A DNA stretch of 64,000 nt, taken from NCBI GenBank assembly GCA_964522215.1, contig CAZFVR010000008.1, positions 3,434-67,433 of the forward strand, given 5' to 3'. This document shows, piece after piece, positions 43,024 through 51,654 of the stretch. Positions within the stretch are counted from its first letter, which is position 1. Each line of letters opens with the position of its first letter. The DNA comes from CAG-390 sp964522215. Its GTDB lineage: Bacteria; Bacillota; Clostridia; Oscillospirales; CAG-272. Below the pieces are notes generated by a model. It had not been told where the DNA came from. It saw nothing but the letters and a program-made list of their open reading frames with translations, and searched no databases. The translations under genes were made by a program, and so were the position numbers.

Positions 43024-44457
43024 TCAATCTATCAGCGTAAAGTCAAGATCCAGCATTGCGGCAAGGTCGCGCAGCTCGGCAGTGACGTTACCGGGCGCGA
43101 TGGCGTAATGCTGTGTTACGCCGCACGCACCGATGCGGGAGAACAGCTCCTCGGGCGACATGCCGCGCGGGGCAAAATCGGCATGCGAGTAGGATGCAAG
43201 ATAATGCTTGGTGGGCAGGCAATCCACCACCGTGCATACCATCTTCATCCTGCCATCCCGCTCCGACATATGCAGCATAGTTTTCTCCCCCTCCGGAAAG
43301 ACATACCATGCAAAGGGCGCACCGGCATACCTCCAGCCGCTCTTGGCAAAGCGCTCGTCACGCGCTATTATCATACTGCCCTCGGGATCGCGATAATCGT
43401 TGGGGCCTGCATGTCCCGCCACGAACGCGCCGCGGGCGTGGTCGATATAAAACGGCTCAATAAAGTTGGCGCGCCGCCCGGTGAGTGCATGCAATATATA
43501 GGTAGCAAGTCCGCCGCCGATGTCCCCCTCGGGTACTGTCACGAGCGGGGAGGAGGCAGAGGTCGGTGCAAAGCCGGGGCGCAGTCCCACCTCGCGGAAT
43601 AGCACGGTATCGATATCGTTAAGCACCAAAAGATCGGTATCAGCCGCGGCCGCCACGCGCTCCATGGCGTAGGAGGCGCGCACAGAGGCATCCAGCTTTG
43701 CCATGTCAACATTGGGGTATACCGGGTGAGCGGATGTCAGCTCGCGCACTATCCGCCGCACCTCGTCATCAGACGTGGCGTTTATCTCGTTTACAAGCTC
43801 TGAGATGGAAATAAAGTGTATCTCCGGTCCTATCTTCATGAAAAGATTATATGGATCTACATATGTTGCCCACATCGCCTCGTTATAGCAGGAGAGGAGG
43901 GAGAGGCGAGAGCGGCGCAGGACGGTGCGTACCCTTGCCGCCGTGGCAAATATCTTCAGTCTTTCGGCAACGGTATCAAGCGTGCCTATGCACATCTCGC
44001 TCATGGGTCTTGAAAAACGGCGGAAGGAACCGCTGGCCTCCTGGAATCCCACAAGTGCGCCCGCGGAGAGAAAATCTATAAACTGATCCTCATCGTTGGT
44101 ATCGGTGATAGAGAGGCTATCCCGCACCACCGACATAAAAAACAGCGGCATGGGAGGCAGCTCACGTAAAAAGCGGATCCATGCAAAATCCTCCGCCCAG
44201 GAGAGAAAGCCGGCGGCCACGCAATCGCACCCCTCGTTGTAAAAGAGCTGCGCCGCACGCTCCGCGCCGTCCCGCTCCCAAACAGGACCGGGGTAGACCA
44301 CCTCGGCAAATTCGGAGATCTTTTTTATGTAGGATGCCGCCTCGGCATCCTTTCTTTCGGAGTAAAGACCGCGAGCGGTACCCTCGCCAAGCGAGCGAAA
44401 ACGCTCAGCCTCTATAAGCAGCACGCCTATCTTGGGTTTTTTATGAATCGTCGTCAT
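43024..44457 (-). CDS. L-fucose/L-arabinose isomerase-fold protein
   Basis: A 477-residue protein whose overall pattern (N-terminal IGVLLIEAERFR, a VVYPGPVW segment, FLSWAEDFAW, HVxxG-type middle, and a C-terminal catalytic part with HARGAFVAGHAGPNDYRDPEG) resembles the fucose/arabinose isomerase superfamily. No exact substrate family could be named. The gene is preceded by AGGAGA and is divergent from an AraC regulator 255 bases away. It is the first gene of a minus-strand run with the DJ-1, phosphomannose isomerase-like and ROK genes. The product likely isomerises an aldose and ketose. Confidence 0.62.
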   Translation of the reverse strand: MTTIHKKPKIGVLLIEAERFRSLGEGTARGLYSERKDAEAASYIKKISEFAEVVYPGPVWERDGAERAAQLFYNEGCDCVAAGFLSWAEDFAWIRFLRELPPMPLFFMSVVRDSLSITDTNDEDQFIDFLSAGALVGFQEASGSFRRFSRPMSEMCIGTLDTVAERLKIFATAARVRTVLRRSRLSLLSCYNEAMWATYVDPYNLFMKIGPEIHFISISELVNEINATSDDEVRRIVRELTSAHPVYPNVDMAKLDASVRASYAMERVAAAADTDLLVLNDIDTVLFREVGLRPGFAPTSASSPLVTVPEGDIGGGLATYILHALTGRRANFIEPFYIDHARGAFVAGHAGPNDYRDPEGSMIIARDERFAKSGWRYAGAPFAWYVFPEGEKTMLHMSERDGRMKMVCTVVDCLPTKHYLASYSHADFAPRGMSPEELFSRIGACGVTQHYAIAPGNVTAELRDLAAMLDLDFTLID

Positions 44458-44577
44458 TTAAAATTTCTCCTTTCGTACTGATCTGCGGTTTGCCAATACC
44501 GTTATGCTCTGATTTGACTTTTTGTGATCCAAAAGGAAGCTTCTCTTAAAAAAATCTGCATTATACGGCCATCGGTA

Positions 44578-44606
44578 TTGACTTTGGATGAAATATGTAT
44601 TATAAT
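44578..44606 (+). promoter_or_regulatory. promoter of the AraC regulator gene
   Basis: TTGACT (44578-44583), a 17-base spacer and TATAAT (44601-44606). The leader to the start codon is about 100 bases and lies between divergent genes, a natural place for the regulator to bind. Confidence 0.75.
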
Positions 44607-44712
44607 TTTACAAGAACATTATACTGCTATGTGATATTCTTTTATATCAAAATAGTACGAAGAATTATGAAAATCATATTAAATGCTTGCCGCATGGCAA
44701 CAGGAGGCCGCA

Positions 44713-45516
44713 ATGGAATTCGGGCTTGAGATACTAAAGACCCGCACCTACAACTCATCAGATGTAAGAAAAACTCTTTATTCCGCCGAGAGGACAGTTC
44801 CCGCGTACGAGATAGAGCTGTGCACCGTAGATATGGGCGGGGTGAATTTTGTTAACGGCGAGAGCATTCCATGCGAGGTGGGGCGCATACTTGTGGCGCG
44901 TCCGGGGGCAAGAAGATACACAAAGGGGCATTTTGAATGCCAATTTGTACATTTCATCTGCCACGACCGCGCATTTGAGGATAAATACCTGCGTCCGCTT
45001 CAGGTAAGCCTGCGCCTGTGCAACGAGACACGTGCCCCACACATCTTTCGCGCAATGACGAGCGCGTGGGCAAAGCGGGAGGACGGCTACGAGCTTTACT
45101 GCGTGGGCAAGCTGATGGAGCTGATAAGCGCCATATATTCGGCGGGCAAGCTGCTTGGCTCGATAGACGAAAAATACCGCCGTTTTTCGCACAATATCAT
45201 CAGCGCTACCGAATTTATGCGGGAAAATTACGCCTCCCCGCTCACGCTTTCGGATATCGCCGCCTCGGCTCATATAAGCCCCTCTTATTTTCATCTTATA
45301 TTTAAAAATTCTATCGGAGTCACCCCCGCGCGCTACCTGCTTGATGTGCGCATGAGGGAGGCGCAAAAGCTGCTGATAAATACCTCATTCCCCCTCTCCG
45401 AGATAGCGGGAATGTGCGGCTTTGACTCGCAGTCCTATTTTACCGATGTCTTTCGCCGCGAGGCCGGCGTGACCCCGGGCAAATTCCGCCGCGATAATTC
45501 GGATATCATAATGTGA
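44713..45516 (+). CDS. AraC family transcriptional regulator
   Basis: A 267-residue regulator with an N-terminal cupin-like sensing domain (about 20-110) and a C-terminal pair of helix-turn-helix motifs: LTLSDIAASAHISPSYFHLIFKN (about 168-190) and FPLSEIAGMCGFDSQSYFTDVFRR (about 217-240). AGGAGG (44702-44707) fixes the ATG at 44713. It is divergent from the sugar isomerase-like gene and most likely activates it in response to its sugar. Ligand not known. Confidence 0.9.
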   Translation: MEFGLEILKTRTYNSSDVRKTLYSAERTVPAYEIELCTVDMGGVNFVNGESIPCEVGRILVARPGARRYTKGHFECQFVHFICHDRAFEDKYLRPLQVSLRLCNETRAPHIFRAMTSAWAKREDGYELYCVGKLMELISAIYSAGKLLGSIDEKYRRFSHNIISATEFMRENYASPLTLSDIAASAHISPSYFHLIFKNSIGVTPARYLLDVRMREAQKLLINTSFPLSEIAGMCGFDSQSYFTDVFRREAGVTPGKFRRDNSDIIM

Positions 45517-45772
45517 CTCGACTGCAAATGCGCTGCATCGGCACGCAGTTTTGGCCCGTCCCATCTTTGCGTGGAGAAGCAAGCCTATCTTGCCGTTGTA
45601 TTGTTGCTTCGCACCATGTTCGCACTATCTCAACGCCCCCCCTGTGTAAAGGGAGCGGCACGGCAAAGCCGTGACGGAGGGATCGTTCGATGCACCGCAG
45701 GGCCTTTCTGCGGCTGCAGCTTTTATTCAATTTGAGGACACATCATCCACCCCCAAACCGCCGGAGATCAAC
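45517..45772. repeat. intergenic spacer with dispersed repeat R3, copy 2
   Basis: Positions 45658-45694 match the copy at 42364. A flanking segment (45590-45625; TTGCTTCGCACCATGTTCGCACTATC) resembles the inverted end of the window near 63930-63980. No gene is visible in the spacer. Confidence 0.65.
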
Positions 45773-47089
45773 ATGAAAAAAACGATATCTATACTCTTGA
45801 GCTGTATAATGCTCCTCTCCCTTGCATCCTGCACGGTCAGCGGACCGCCGTCGGAGCTTTCATCAAGCCCGTCAGGATCCTCCACACACTCGCCGGTGCT
45901 CTCGGGCGAGGCAAGCGACCTGTCTGACAGCACGTCGGGGGGCACAGCCGTTACCGAGCCCGCAACCGAGCCGATGACCGAGCCGATGACCGAGCCGCCC
46001 GCGCTCGCCGAGCGACGCATCTCCTTTTTGGCGGCGGGGGATGACCTGATACATGAGGGGATAATCGCGGATGCGCGGCAGGCGGACGGCAGCTACAGCT
46101 TTATATCAAAATATGATGAGATCGCTGCCATGGTATCTGCGGCCGACGTGGCTTTTATAAATCAGGAAACACCCATGTGCGGCGAGCGCTACGGCTACGC
46201 AGGCTGGCCGCGCTTTAACTCTCCGCAGCAGCTGGGGCTGGATCTTATCTCCCTCGGCTTTGACGTGCTTTGCTTTGCCAACAACCACATGGCGGACAAA
46301 ATGAAGCAAAATGATCCCGCGCTGGCAGAACGCTCCATGTCCGACATGATGGACTTTACCGACACGCTCGATGCGCTGGTGTTGGGGCTTCACCGCAGCT
46401 TTGAGGACTACGAGACGATAAGATATCTTAATGTGGACGGCGTGAGGATCGCCTTTTTGGCATACACCTACGCCACGAATGCCTATTGGCAGGATAAGAC
46501 CCCCGCAGAGGGCGTGTACCTGCCGATAATCCTTGACAGAGCGATAAAAAGACAGCTTGCCGCCGCACGCGAGAGCGCGGATTTTGTTATAGTCTCGATG
46601 CACTGGGGAACAGAGAACAGTCACACGGTAAATAACGAGCAGCGCCGGCTGGCACGCCTTTTGGCGGACGGCGGCGCGGATGTGGTGATAGGCACTCACC
46701 CGCACGTGGTGCAGTCGGTCGAGTGGTACGACCGTCCCGATGGCGGGCGCATGCTTTGCTACTATTCGCTTGGCAATCTTATAAGCAATCAAGAGGCCTT
46801 TGCCAACAATATAGGCCACCTTGCAATGTTTGATCTTGTGATGGACGATGAGGGTCGGCGAGTTGAGGCCGATGCGGTCGTGCCGATATTTAATTTTCAC
46901 AATAAAAATAAACGCGCAGCCAGGATCTACACCCTCGACCACCTGACCGAGGATATAGTGGCGGCGCATTACAGTAACCAAAACCGCGCGAGCGGAGCGA
47001 GCCCCTATACCATAGCCTCCGTCCACCGTATAATAAAGGAAAACATCCCCGCCGAGTTTTTGCCGGAGAGTCTTGGAGGAGATAGGTAA
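45773..47089 (+). CDS. CapA family lipoprotein (poly-gamma-glutamate capsule type metallophosphatase fold)
   Basis: A 438-residue lipoprotein. Lipobox LASC with Cys at about residue 19; a Ser/Pro/Glu-rich spacer with TEPMTEPMTEP (12-bp repeats near 45955-45995); then the CapA core with DDLIHEG, FINQETP, FANNHMAD, MHWGTENSH, GTHPHVVQ and YYSLGNLI. These are the usual metal-site motifs. GGAG precedes the ATG at 45773; I reject the upstream frame start at 45671, since the lipoprotein signal begins here. CapA relatives act in poly-gamma-glutamate capsule or cell-surface polymer handling; pgsB/C partners are not present. Confidence 0.87.
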   Translation: MKKTISILLSCIMLLSLASCTVSGPPSELSSSPSGSSTHSPVLSGEASDLSDSTSGGTAVTEPATEPMTEPMTEPPALAERRISFLAAGDDLIHEGIIADARQADGSYSFISKYDEIAAMVSAADVAFINQETPMCGERYGYAGWPRFNSPQQLGLDLISLGFDVLCFANNHMADKMKQNDPALAERSMSDMMDFTDTLDALVLGLHRSFEDYETIRYLNVDGVRIAFLAYTYATNAYWQDKTPAEGVYLPIILDRAIKRQLAAARESADFVIVSMHWGTENSHTVNNEQRRLARLLADGGADVVIGTHPHVVQSVEWYDRPDGGRMLCYYSLGNLISNQEAFANNIGHLAMFDLVMDDEGRRVEADAVVPIFNFHNKNKRAARIYTLDHLTEDIVAAHYSNQNRASGASPYTIASVHRIIKENIPAEFLPESLGGDR

Positions 47090-47145
47090 AAACGCTGCGC
47101 TGTAATGTTCGCTGCGCGCCGCGCCGTGCATGTGGCTCCTGCCAT

Positions 47146-47913
47146 CTACCTCTCGGCCGACTGTTGTCTCAGTATTGCCGGGGTGATGCCGCGGTGATAG
47201 CGATAAAATTTTGCCAGCTGTGCCTCGCCTGCAAAGCCGGATCTTGCCGCCACCTCTGCCTCACTGTAGCGGCTGTCCGCAAGCAGGGCATCTATATGCT
47301 CAAGCCGCTGCTCGGTGATAAAAGTCTTAAGCGTTTGGCCGTACTCCCGCGCAAAAAGGCGGGAGAGGTGCTCCGCGCTGTAGCCGAACCTGTAGGCCAC
47401 ATCGGATACCGTCAGCGCACGTGAGCGGTTGCGCACTATCCATGCGCGCGCCGATTCGCTGACGGATGCTCCGGCAAATATCTGATTTTCGCATTGCATT
47501 CTTATATCCGAAAAAAGCACCTGCACAAGGCTTGAAAGCATGCCGCGATCCGCACCCGGGAGCGAGTTGTAATGCTCCATCAGCTCAAATAACATGCGCG
47601 GACGTGCAAGGTCTGTAAGCTTTGCGTGCTTGGGGATATCGGTAGGGATATCGCTGTCAAACAAGACATAAAAAAATTCCACCGGTCCGGGGGAGGGCTT
47701 ATAGCCTCCGGAGGGCGCGTTTTGCTGTAAAAAGATGAATTCGCCCTCATTTACATCATATTTGCGATCGTTCTCGAACAAATGTACCGTTCCGCTGAAA
47801 ACAACTATAAGATCACTGCGCGAACGTGTTGCGCGGCGGCGGTGCTGCCAGCCGCCCGATGCGTGCATCACCCTGCCGGAAAGATAATAACCGTTGCTTG
47901 AATAATCTACCAT
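47146..47913 (-). CDS. AraC family transcriptional regulator
   Basis: A 255-residue regulator with a cupin-like N-terminus (SDLIVVFSGTVHLFEND, EGEFIFLQQNAPSGGY) and C-terminal double HTH (LTVSDVAYRFGYSAEHLSRLFAREYG; EAEVAARSGFAGEAQLAKFYRYHRG). GGAGGGG precedes the ATG. It is divergent from the lipoprotein and solute-binding genes to its right, with both promoters lying close together, so it probably regulates those. Confidence 0.9.
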   Translation of the reverse strand: MVDYSSNGYYLSGRVMHASGGWQHRRRATRSRSDLIVVFSGTVHLFENDRKYDVNEGEFIFLQQNAPSGGYKPSPGPVEFFYVLFDSDIPTDIPKHAKLTDLARPRMLFELMEHYNSLPGADRGMLSSLVQVLFSDIRMQCENQIFAGASVSESARAWIVRNRSRALTVSDVAYRFGYSAEHLSRLFAREYGQTLKTFITEQRLEHIDALLADSRYSEAEVAARSGFAGEAQLAKFYRYHRGITPAILRQQSAER

Positions 47914-47946
47914 TGCGCCCCTCCGCTTTTTTTGCTCGTTGCTTAT

Positions 47947-47975
47947 ATTTTACCACTTATCTCCCCGCCTTGCAA
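47947..47975 (-). promoter_or_regulatory. promoter of the second AraC gene
   Basis: On the minus strand TTGCAA (47975-47970), a 17-base spacer and TAAAAT (47952-47947). It is only 54 bases from the oppositely directed promoter at 48030. Confidence 0.65.
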
Positions 47976-48029
47976 TAGCAGCGGGGCGTTTTTTATCAGA
48001 TTTTTGTATTTATATATCAGATTTTTTCC

Positions 48030-48058
48030 TTGACAAGCCGATATGCAAATGCTACAAT
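48030..48058 (+). promoter_or_regulatory. promoter with predicted leaderless start
   Basis: TTGACA (48030-48035), a 17-base spacer and TACAAT (48053-48058). The expected start, six to seven bases downstream, falls at or next to the A of the ATG at 48065. No ribosome-binding site precedes this ATG. Confidence 0.65.
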
Positions 48059-48064
48059 TATAAT

Positions 48065-49720
48065 ATGAAGAAAAGAAGATTTTTTTCAGCACTTTTGCTG
48101 ACGTTGGTCCTGCTTGCCGTTTTGGCCTCCTGCGGCGGTGAGCGACCGGGCGATAACAAGGATGAGAGTAAAAATAATTTAAATTCAACCGGCGATGCGC
48201 TCATAACGCTCGTTGGCGCAGGGGCAAGCGACTGGCGTATAGTCCTGCCGCGCAGTGCCGACAAGGCCGAGCGCGAGGCGGCCGAGCTTTTGCAGAGCAA
48301 AATATCCGAGCTGTGCGGAGTGCGGCTTGAGATAGGGGACGATTATGTCAATGAAAAGCGCGGGGTCCTGCCCGCCGAGCATGAGATAATAATCGGCGAT
48401 ACCTCTCGCGAGGAGAGCCGCACCGTGGATCGCCGTATAAGGAGCGGCGACAGCGAGGTGACTGTTGAGGGCGGCAAGCTTGTGATCCTTGGCGGCAGCT
48501 ATGAGCTTACCCTTGCTGCAGCGCGCCGCCTGTGCGAGAGCCTTTGCGCCACCGATGATCGCTCGCTTACGATCGGCCGGGAGCAGTGCATCCGCCAAGA
48601 GGGCGAATACGAGATAAACACCCTGACGGTGGACGGCGTGTCTCTGATGGGGCTGGATATAGTTTATCCCACCGGTAATTCCGAGGTAAAAAAGATAGGC
48701 GAGCAGCTGGCCGCGCATCTTTCGGCTATTGCCGGCCTGCGCACCTCCTGCGTGTCCGGGGACGGCGAGACGAACGGCGGCATACTGCTTTCTGTCGGCG
48801 AGGGGAATGAAGTATCCGTTACCGCCGAGGGCGGCAGTGTTTACATAAAGGGCGGCGATGCTTGCGCCCTGCGCTATGCGGTCTCCGAGCTGTGCGGCCT
48901 GCATCTGGCAAAGGGTGCGGCAAAGGATGGCGTCATAGCCGCGACCTTTGCGGGCAAGACCATCAAAAACGATCAGCCCACCCACTCGATCATGAGCTTT
49001 AACATCCTTTGCGATCTCAAGGGGGACCTCACCCGTGCCGATAAGGTCATAGCCACGGTACGCGAGCGCATGCCGGACAGTGTGGGCTTTCAGGAGGTCA
49101 CCGAGCAGTGGCTTTCGCTGCTCGTGGCAGGCCTTGGCGATAAATACGACTGGGTCGGCGAGATAAATGTAGAGCAGGGTCAGCGTTGGCGCAACGCCAT
49201 CTTTTACAGACGGGATAAATATGAGCTCGTCTCCACCGAAACGCGCTGGCTCTCCGGTACACCCTCAAGGGAATCAAAGCTTGATGCTTCCTCACAATAT
49301 CGTATCTACACCACCGCACGCCTGCGCTGTATTGAAAGTGGGCAGGAATTCGTGCATGTAAACACCCACCTCTCCTATGAGGAGGCGGCGCGCCGCCCGC
49401 AGGTGAATATTCTTTTGCGGGCACTCGAAAAGCTTGATGTTCCATTTGCGTTGACAGGCGATTTTAACTTTACCCCCTCCACGCAATACTACCCGATGAT
49501 ACTTGCGGGCGGACTTGAGGATTCAAAATATCTCACTGCCGACCGTGATGAAAAAAACACCTGCGAGATGAATATCATTGACTATTGCTATCTCTCGGAG
49601 GGCGACTACAATGTGCATTGCTATCGCGTGGAGGATCGTGTTGTATGCTCCGACCACCGCGCTGTGTATGTTGAATTTTCACTTTTGTACCCAATACCGA
49701 AGAGCGTAGCTTCGGAATAA
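48065..49720 (+). CDS. lipoprotein with C-terminal EEP phosphatase fold domain
   Basis: A 551-residue lipoprotein (lipobox LASC, Cys23). Residues about 60-300 contain two alpha/beta units of the kind seen before extracellular glycosidases (AAELLQSKISELCG, AARRLCESL, EHEIIIGDTSREESR), perhaps a carbohydrate-binding module. Residues about 305-545 are an EEP domain: MSFNILCD, GFQEVTEQW, VNTHLSYEEA, TGDFNFTP and SDHRAVYVEF. The ATG at 48065 is immediately downstream of a strong promoter without a ribosome-binding site; the earlier frame start at 47939 is not credible. It is followed by a solute-binding lipoprotein gene. Substrate unknown. Confidence 0.78.
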   Translation: MKKRRFFSALLLTLVLLAVLASCGGERPGDNKDESKNNLNSTGDALITLVGAGASDWRIVLPRSADKAEREAAELLQSKISELCGVRLEIGDDYVNEKRGVLPAEHEIIIGDTSREESRTVDRRIRSGDSEVTVEGGKLVILGGSYELTLAAARRLCESLCATDDRSLTIGREQCIRQEGEYEINTLTVDGVSLMGLDIVYPTGNSEVKKIGEQLAAHLSAIAGLRTSCVSGDGETNGGILLSVGEGNEVSVTAEGGSVYIKGGDACALRYAVSELCGLHLAKGAAKDGVIAATFAGKTIKNDQPTHSIMSFNILCDLKGDLTRADKVIATVRERMPDSVGFQEVTEQWLSLLVAGLGDKYDWVGEINVEQGQRWRNAIFYRRDKYELVSTETRWLSGTPSRESKLDASSQYRIYTTARLRCIESGQEFVHVNTHLSYEEAARRPQVNILLRALEKLDVPFALTGDFNFTPSTQYYPMILAGGLEDSKYLTADRDEKNTCEMNIIDYCYLSEGDYNVHCYRVEDRVVCSDHRAVYVEFSLLYPIPKSVASE

Positions 49721-49744
49721 AAATAAATGGGAGTGATAACGACA

Positions 49745-51244
49745 ATGAAAAAGATCCTATCCGCTATCCTTGCCGCATGTCTTTTGGCGACCCTTTTGCT
49801 GGTGCTTCCCGCTTGCAGCAACGATGATCCTGCCCCCGGCCCCGGTGAAGATTCAAGTCGGGGACCCGCACAGACCACCGCCGAGGATACAAGCTATCTT
49901 TATGACGAAAACGGTCTGCTTAAGGATTCCCTGCCTGCAGATCTTTCCTATGGCAATGCCAATGTAAACATTCTTGGCTGGCAGACCACCCGCAACGAGT
50001 TTTACGTTGAGGAGCTGACCGAGGAGCGAGTTAACGATTCTATCTATATGCGCAACAAAAATGTAGAAAATCGTTTGGGCGTAAAGCTTGCATTTAACCT
50101 CATCAAGGGCGACAATGCCAACATGAACGCATTCGTTACGCAGGCAGAGGCCTCCATCACCGCCGGTTCGAGCGAGTATGATATCATTGGCTGCTACAGC
50201 ATGTGCTCCGGCATTCTTGCCCAGCGCGGCCTGCTTTGCGACCTTTACGATGTTGAGCATCTTGATACCCAAAAGCCTTGGTGGCCTGAATCCTTTATCA
50301 GATCCTCCGAGATCAACGGCAAGCTTTATTTTGCCACCGGTGATATCTCCAACGAGTTCCTTTATAACCTTTATTTCATGCTTGTAAACCTTGACCGTGT
50401 AAAGGAGCTTCAGCTTACCGACCCGCGCACCATGATCGACAGCCGCGGCTGGACACTTGATACCATGATTTCGATGTGCCAGGATGCATATGAGGATCTT
50501 AACTCCTCGCAAGCACGTGATGCGGGCGACCGTTTTGGTCTTGTTGTTTGGAATCAGGTGCATATCGATCCCTTTATTGCCGCCTCCGGCGTGCAGATGA
50601 CACGTTGGGATAACAACGGCAATATCGTGCTCAGCGATGAGTTTACCGGTGAGCGGATGGTCAATATCGTGACCAAGCTTGGCGATATGCTCAACAATTA
50701 CGATGGCGCGATATACGATACAAAGAACGGTTACAACACCATCAAGGGCGGCAACGCGCTGTTTGGCACAGTTGCAGGCTCTACCCTTACCGGCTTCCGC
50801 GAGGTAGACTGGGTATACGGTATCATTCCGTTCCCGATCATCGATGCCGAGACCGAAAAATATCAGTCTCTCGTCGGCTTTGCCTACACCAATTTCTGCA
50901 TCCCCACAAACGCTTCGGATAGCTCTATGTCCGGCGCGGTCATCGAGGCGCTTGCCTCCGAGAGCTATCGCCGCACATCCCCCACACTGTTTGAGGTCAT
51001 GTTTAAGAGCTCCTACTCCAACGATCCGCTTGATTCGCAGATGTTTGACCTTATGAAGTCCAACGTTTACGTTGATATGGCAAGACTCTACAGCGGTAAC
51101 TTTACTTGGGCCAACAGCGCAGTGGCACTTTTCCGTAACAGCATCATCAACGGCGAGAAGTCATGGCGTGCAAAGATCACATCCAACGAAAAATACATCA
51201 ATGGCGTGTTTGCCGATATCTCCGAATCCTTTAAAAATCAATAA
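49745..51244 (+). CDS. ABC transporter solute-binding lipoprotein
   Basis: A 499-residue lipoprotein (LPAC, Cys about 24) of the family 1 carbohydrate-binding type. After an acidic Asp/Pro-rich spacer the periplasmic-binding-like sequence has the pattern of large sugar-binding proteins (EYDIIGCYSMCSGILAQRGLL, FCIPTNASDSSMSGAVIEALASESYRR). GGGAG before the ATG at 49745. The matching permease and ATPase genes are not in this window and must be elsewhere. Next to the lipoprotein phosphatase-fold gene and an AraC regulator, it probably captures an oligosaccharide or phosphorylated sugar. A strong terminator follows. Confidence 0.83.
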   Translation: MKKILSAILAACLLATLLLVLPACSNDDPAPGPGEDSSRGPAQTTAEDTSYLYDENGLLKDSLPADLSYGNANVNILGWQTTRNEFYVEELTEERVNDSIYMRNKNVENRLGVKLAFNLIKGDNANMNAFVTQAEASITAGSSEYDIIGCYSMCSGILAQRGLLCDLYDVEHLDTQKPWWPESFIRSSEINGKLYFATGDISNEFLYNLYFMLVNLDRVKELQLTDPRTMIDSRGWTLDTMISMCQDAYEDLNSSQARDAGDRFGLVVWNQVHIDPFIAASGVQMTRWDNNGNIVLSDEFTGERMVNIVTKLGDMLNNYDGAIYDTKNGYNTIKGGNALFGTVAGSTLTGFREVDWVYGIIPFPIIDAETEKYQSLVGFAYTNFCIPTNASDSSMSGAVIEALASESYRRTSPTLFEVMFKSSYSNDPLDSQMFDLMKSNVYVDMARLYSGNFTWANSAVALFRNSIINGEKSWRAKITSNEKYINGVFADISESFKNQ

Positions 51245-51272
51245 GTGAATGCCGACCTTTTGTCGGCACATA

Positions 51273-51325
51273 TACCCACCCGCCCCGCCGCAGCAACAGC
51301 CGCAGCGGGGCGGGTGGGTATTTTG
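51273..51325 (+). terminator. strong terminator after the solute-binding protein gene
   Basis: TACCCACCCGCCCCGC and GCGGGGCGGGTGGGTA form a very stable 16-bp stem followed by TTTTGG. A smaller hairpin (GCCGAC/GTCGGC, 51251-51267) precedes it. Confidence 0.9.
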
Positions 51326-51604
51326 GATGATTCAATTTTTGCTGTGTCCGTTGTATGCGCCGCGGACGTGCTTGCGCTCGTAGTGCTTATCCGCCGCATT
51401 GCCCGCCACGCGTGCGGCGGGCAGATATTTTTTTAAGTGCAAGGTTTGCCTTGCATTTTTATATTTCCTGTTCATTCGCCGCCAGTGTTTGCCCCAAGGC
51501 GTTCGAGAATACCTCGGCCGCCGGCTCGCTCGGCGTGCATCCGCGCGGGATCGGCGCAGCTCCTGCATTATACAGCCTTGCAACCTTTTAGGTGCAAAAG
51601 AAGA
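51326..51604. other. gene-free spacer upstream of the PFOR terminator
   Basis: About 280 bases without a recognisable gene. A small minus-strand frame (51332-51583, with YLPAARVAGNAADKHYERKH) has no ribosome site or family match and is left out. A hairpin (GCCCGCCACGC/GCGTGCGGCGGGC) lies at about 51402-51422. Confidence 0.4.
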
Positions 51605-51647
51605 TCACCCCCGCGGCAGAGACATGCGTCTCTGCTGCGGGGGTGTG
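51605..51647 (-). terminator. terminator of the PFOR gene
   Basis: TCACCCCCGCGGCAGAGAC and GTCTCTGCTGCGGGGGTGTGA form a long stem with an ATGC loop. On the minus strand it is followed by GATCTTCTTTTGC, and it lies eight bases after the PFOR stop. Confidence 0.85.
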
Positions 51648-51654
51648 ATGATCA

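Noticed and set aside
51332..51583. 83-residue minus-strand open frame
   Set aside because: Basic, no family, no ribosome site, lies between terminators.
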